From the NCBI GenBank assembly GCA_046481785.1, contig JAWOJF010000355.1, forward strand, positions 1 to 19,263: DNA of 19,263 nt, in the 5' to 3' direction. The position numbers and the translations under genes are program-made. The notes beneath the pieces were generated by a model. That model did not search any database, was not told the DNA's origin, and saw nothing but the letters and a program-made list of their open reading frames with translations. The stretch is from JAWOJF01 sp046481785. Lineage in GTDB: Bacteria; Bacteroidota; Ignavibacteria; Ignavibacteriales; Ignavibacteriaceae. This document shows positions 17,725-19,263 of this stretch, piece after piece. The stretch's first letter is position 1. Every line of letters starts with the position of its first letter.

Positions 17725-19089
17725 ATGGCACAAAATTTTGGGGAAATCTCATTCAAGGAAAAAGTCGGATATGGCCTCGGTGATACCGCCTCCAACTTGT
17801 ATTTCCAAATGTTCGTTAATTTTTTATTATTCTTTTACACGGATATTTTTGGAATATCTGCGGCTGCGGCAGGTACAATGATGATTGTCTCAAGAATTTG
17901 GGATGCAGTAAATGACCCCTTAATGGGAATAATTTCAGACAGAACAAATTCAAAATGGGGAAAATTCCGTCCATATTTACTCTGGATGTCAATACCGCTT
18001 GCTCTTGCAGGGGTATTTGCCTTTTTAACACCTGATTTTGACGTAACAGGTAAAATTATATATGCCTATATAACTTTTACCCTGGTAATGATGGCATATA
18101 CTGCTATTAACATACCATATTCCGCATTGATGGGTGTAATTTCATCAAATTCACTGGAAAGAACAAGCGTTTCAACATACCGGTTTGTGCTTGCATTTGT
18201 CGGAGCATTTATTGTACAGGGGCTTACACTTCCACTTGTTAATTTCTTTGGCGGCGGAGACCAGGCTGTTGGTTTTCCAATTACTATGGCAGCCTTTGGT
18301 GTATTGGCTTGCATCTTATTCTATATAACTTTTGCTACAACGCGTGAACGGGTAACTGTTCCGCTTTCTCAAAAAACATCACTAAAAGAAGATATAAGAA
18401 ATTTATTAAAAAACCGTCCATGGATGTATCTGCTGATTATGAGCCTTTTTACTTTAGGTTATATTATTATCCGCAGCGGAACCATATTGTATTACTTTAA
18501 GTATTACATAGGTGATGAAGTTCTTGCTTCTCTCTTTATGGTGCTGGGTACTGTTGCGGTAATTGCCGGAGTTGCATGTACACAGTTTTTTGCAAAAAAA
18601 TATGGAAAAAAGAAATTTTATCTTGTGGTAATGGGACTGACCACTGTACTTACAATATTATTTTACTTTATTCCCGCCGAACAAATTATTCTGATTTTTG
18701 TTTTACATATTATCATTTCATTTGTTATGGCTCCGCAGGCACCTCTTCTTTGGGCAATGTATGCCGATACAGCAGATTATTCCGAATGGAAAAATAACCG
18801 GAGAGCTACCGGCCTGGTATTTTCTGCTGCTACATTTTCACAAAAGATGGGTATGGCTGTCGGCGGTGGACTGGCAGGATGGCTTTTAGCTTATTTTGGC
18901 TTTGTTGCAAATGCTCAACAAACTGCAGGTACCCTTGACGGGATTAAGATGATGATGAGTTTTATTCCTGCTCTTGGAAGTCTGATTGCCCTTATTGCTG
19001 CTTTCTTTTATGAACTGGATGAAAACAAGATGAAAAATATTGAAATGGAACTAAATGCAAGAAAAGCTGAAGCAATTATTCAAAGTTAA
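17725..19089 (+). CDS. GPH-family sugar:cation symporter (MFS, MelB/XylP-like)
   Basis: The 454-residue product has the hydrophobic pattern of twelve membrane helices. The N-terminus (EKVGYGLGDTASNLYF) is characteristic of glycoside-pentoside-hexuronide transporters. Helix 2 carries WDAVNDPLMG with Asp60 and Asp64, matching the MelB cation-binding acids. It is followed by the loop motif SDRTNSKWGKFRPY (Asp72), the GPH form of MFS motif A. It would import released mono- or oligosaccharides across the inner membrane, driven by Na+ or H+. GGAG at 17716-17719 precedes ATG by five bases. The GH16 gene begins 15 bp after the stop, so the two form one unit behind operator copy 3. The sugar is not defined by sequence; glucose or gluco-oligosaccharides fit the context. 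Confidence 0.93.
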   Translation: MAQNFGEISFKEKVGYGLGDTASNLYFQMFVNFLLFFYTDIFGISAAAAGTMMIVSRIWDAVNDPLMGIISDRTNSKWGKFRPYLLWMSIPLALAGVFAFLTPDFDVTGKIIYAYITFTLVMMAYTAINIPYSALMGVISSNSLERTSVSTYRFVLAFVGAFIVQGLTLPLVNFFGGGDQAVGFPITMAAFGVLACILFYITFATTRERVTVPLSQKTSLKEDIRNLLKNRPWMYLLIMSLFTLGYIIIRSGTILYYFKYYIGDEVLASLFMVLGTVAVIAGVACTQFFAKKYGKKKFYLVVMGLTTVLTILFYFIPAEQIILIFVLHIIISFVMAPQAPLLWAMYADTADYSEWKNNRRATGLVFSAATFSQKMGMAVGGGLAGWLLAYFGFVANAQQTAGTLDGIKMMMSFIPALGSLIALIAAFFYELDENKMKNIEMELNARKAEAIIQS

Positions 19090-19104
19090 TAGGAGTAACG
19101 AGTT

Positions 19105-19263
19105 ATGTTTGAACCTGTGAAAAAAATATGTATCAAAATTTTAAACGCTAAAATCAACTGGTTTTTCCTTTTAATAATTTTATTAGCAATTCAGGCAAAT
19201 AAAACTACAGCACAGGACTATCAGCTTGTTTGGTCGGATGAATTTAATGGAACTGAACTTGAT
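19105..19263 (+). CDS. GH16 endo-beta-1,3-glucanase-like protein (3' partial)
   Basis: Only the first 53 codons are inside the window. A hydrophobic signal (about residues 18-36, ending TTAQ) is followed at once by DYQLVWSDEFNGTELD. That is the standard beginning of bacterial GH16 laminarinase/lichenase domains, in which the mature enzyme starts with (L)VWSDEF. AGGAG at 19091-19095, nine bases before ATG, sits in the 15-bp gap after the transporter and supports translation as an operon. The catalytic ExDxxE motif lies beyond the window, so activity and completeness cannot be checked. GH16 usually cuts internal beta-1,3 bonds of beta-glucans, which would complement the GH30 enzyme. Confidence 0.85.
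   Translation, partial: MFEPVKKICIKILNAKINWFFLLIILLAIQANKTTAQDYQLVWSDEFNGTELD

Overview
The window is an AT-rich, gene-dense stretch devoted to carbohydrate work. It suggests a bacterium of the Bacteroidota/Ignavibacteriota/Calditrichota type. The reasons are a C-terminal YPNPFN-type sorting domain of the type IX secretion system, a giant hybrid two-component regulator (HTCS) with AraC output, secreted lipoproteins, and start sites that often lack a strong Shine-Dalgarno sequence. An Ignavibacteria-like organism is my best guess by inference; no rRNA or marker gene is present to prove it. I saw no tRNA, rRNA, CRISPR array, insertion sequence or SusC/SusD pair.

Left part (1-6706): three TIM-barrel glycosidase-like proteins. 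A 5'-truncated gene (3-1844) carries a GH114-like barrel, a CBM9-like domain and a T9SS tail. A large lipoprotein (2049-5468) carries a spherulin-4/GH135-like barrel followed by three CBM9-like and four FN3 domains. A perfect 13-bp hairpin (5490-5521) separates it from a convergent Tat-type GHL10-like glycosidase (5567-6706, minus strand). GH114 and GH135 relatives act on alpha-1,4-galactosamine-containing polymers, so this half may target such a polymer, but that is inference.

Middle and right part (6707-19263): after a 398-bp divergent intergenic region comes the HTCS sensor-regulator (7105-11274). It is followed on the same strand by a secreted DUF5107-TPR protein (11468-14836), a GH30 lipoprotein (15074-16579), a mutarotase-like cytosolic protein with a TTG start (16598-17488), a GPH-family sugar/cation symporter (17725-19089), and the first 53 codons of a GH16 endoglucanase (from 19105). 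GH30, GH16 and a sugar symporter together fit use of a beta-glucan such as laminarin.

The most interesting signal is non-coding. A 42-bp element built of two direct half-sites exactly 21 bp apart occurs at 11302-11343, 14935-14976 and 17613-17654. Each copy lies 70-125 bp ahead of one transcription unit downstream of the HTCS gene (DUF5107-TPR; GH30-mutarotase; GPH-GH16). The 21-bp direct-repeat geometry is that of AraC-family operators, so these are probably the HTCS operators and they define a local regulon. No copy was seen upstream of the left-hand genes or of the HTCS gene itself.
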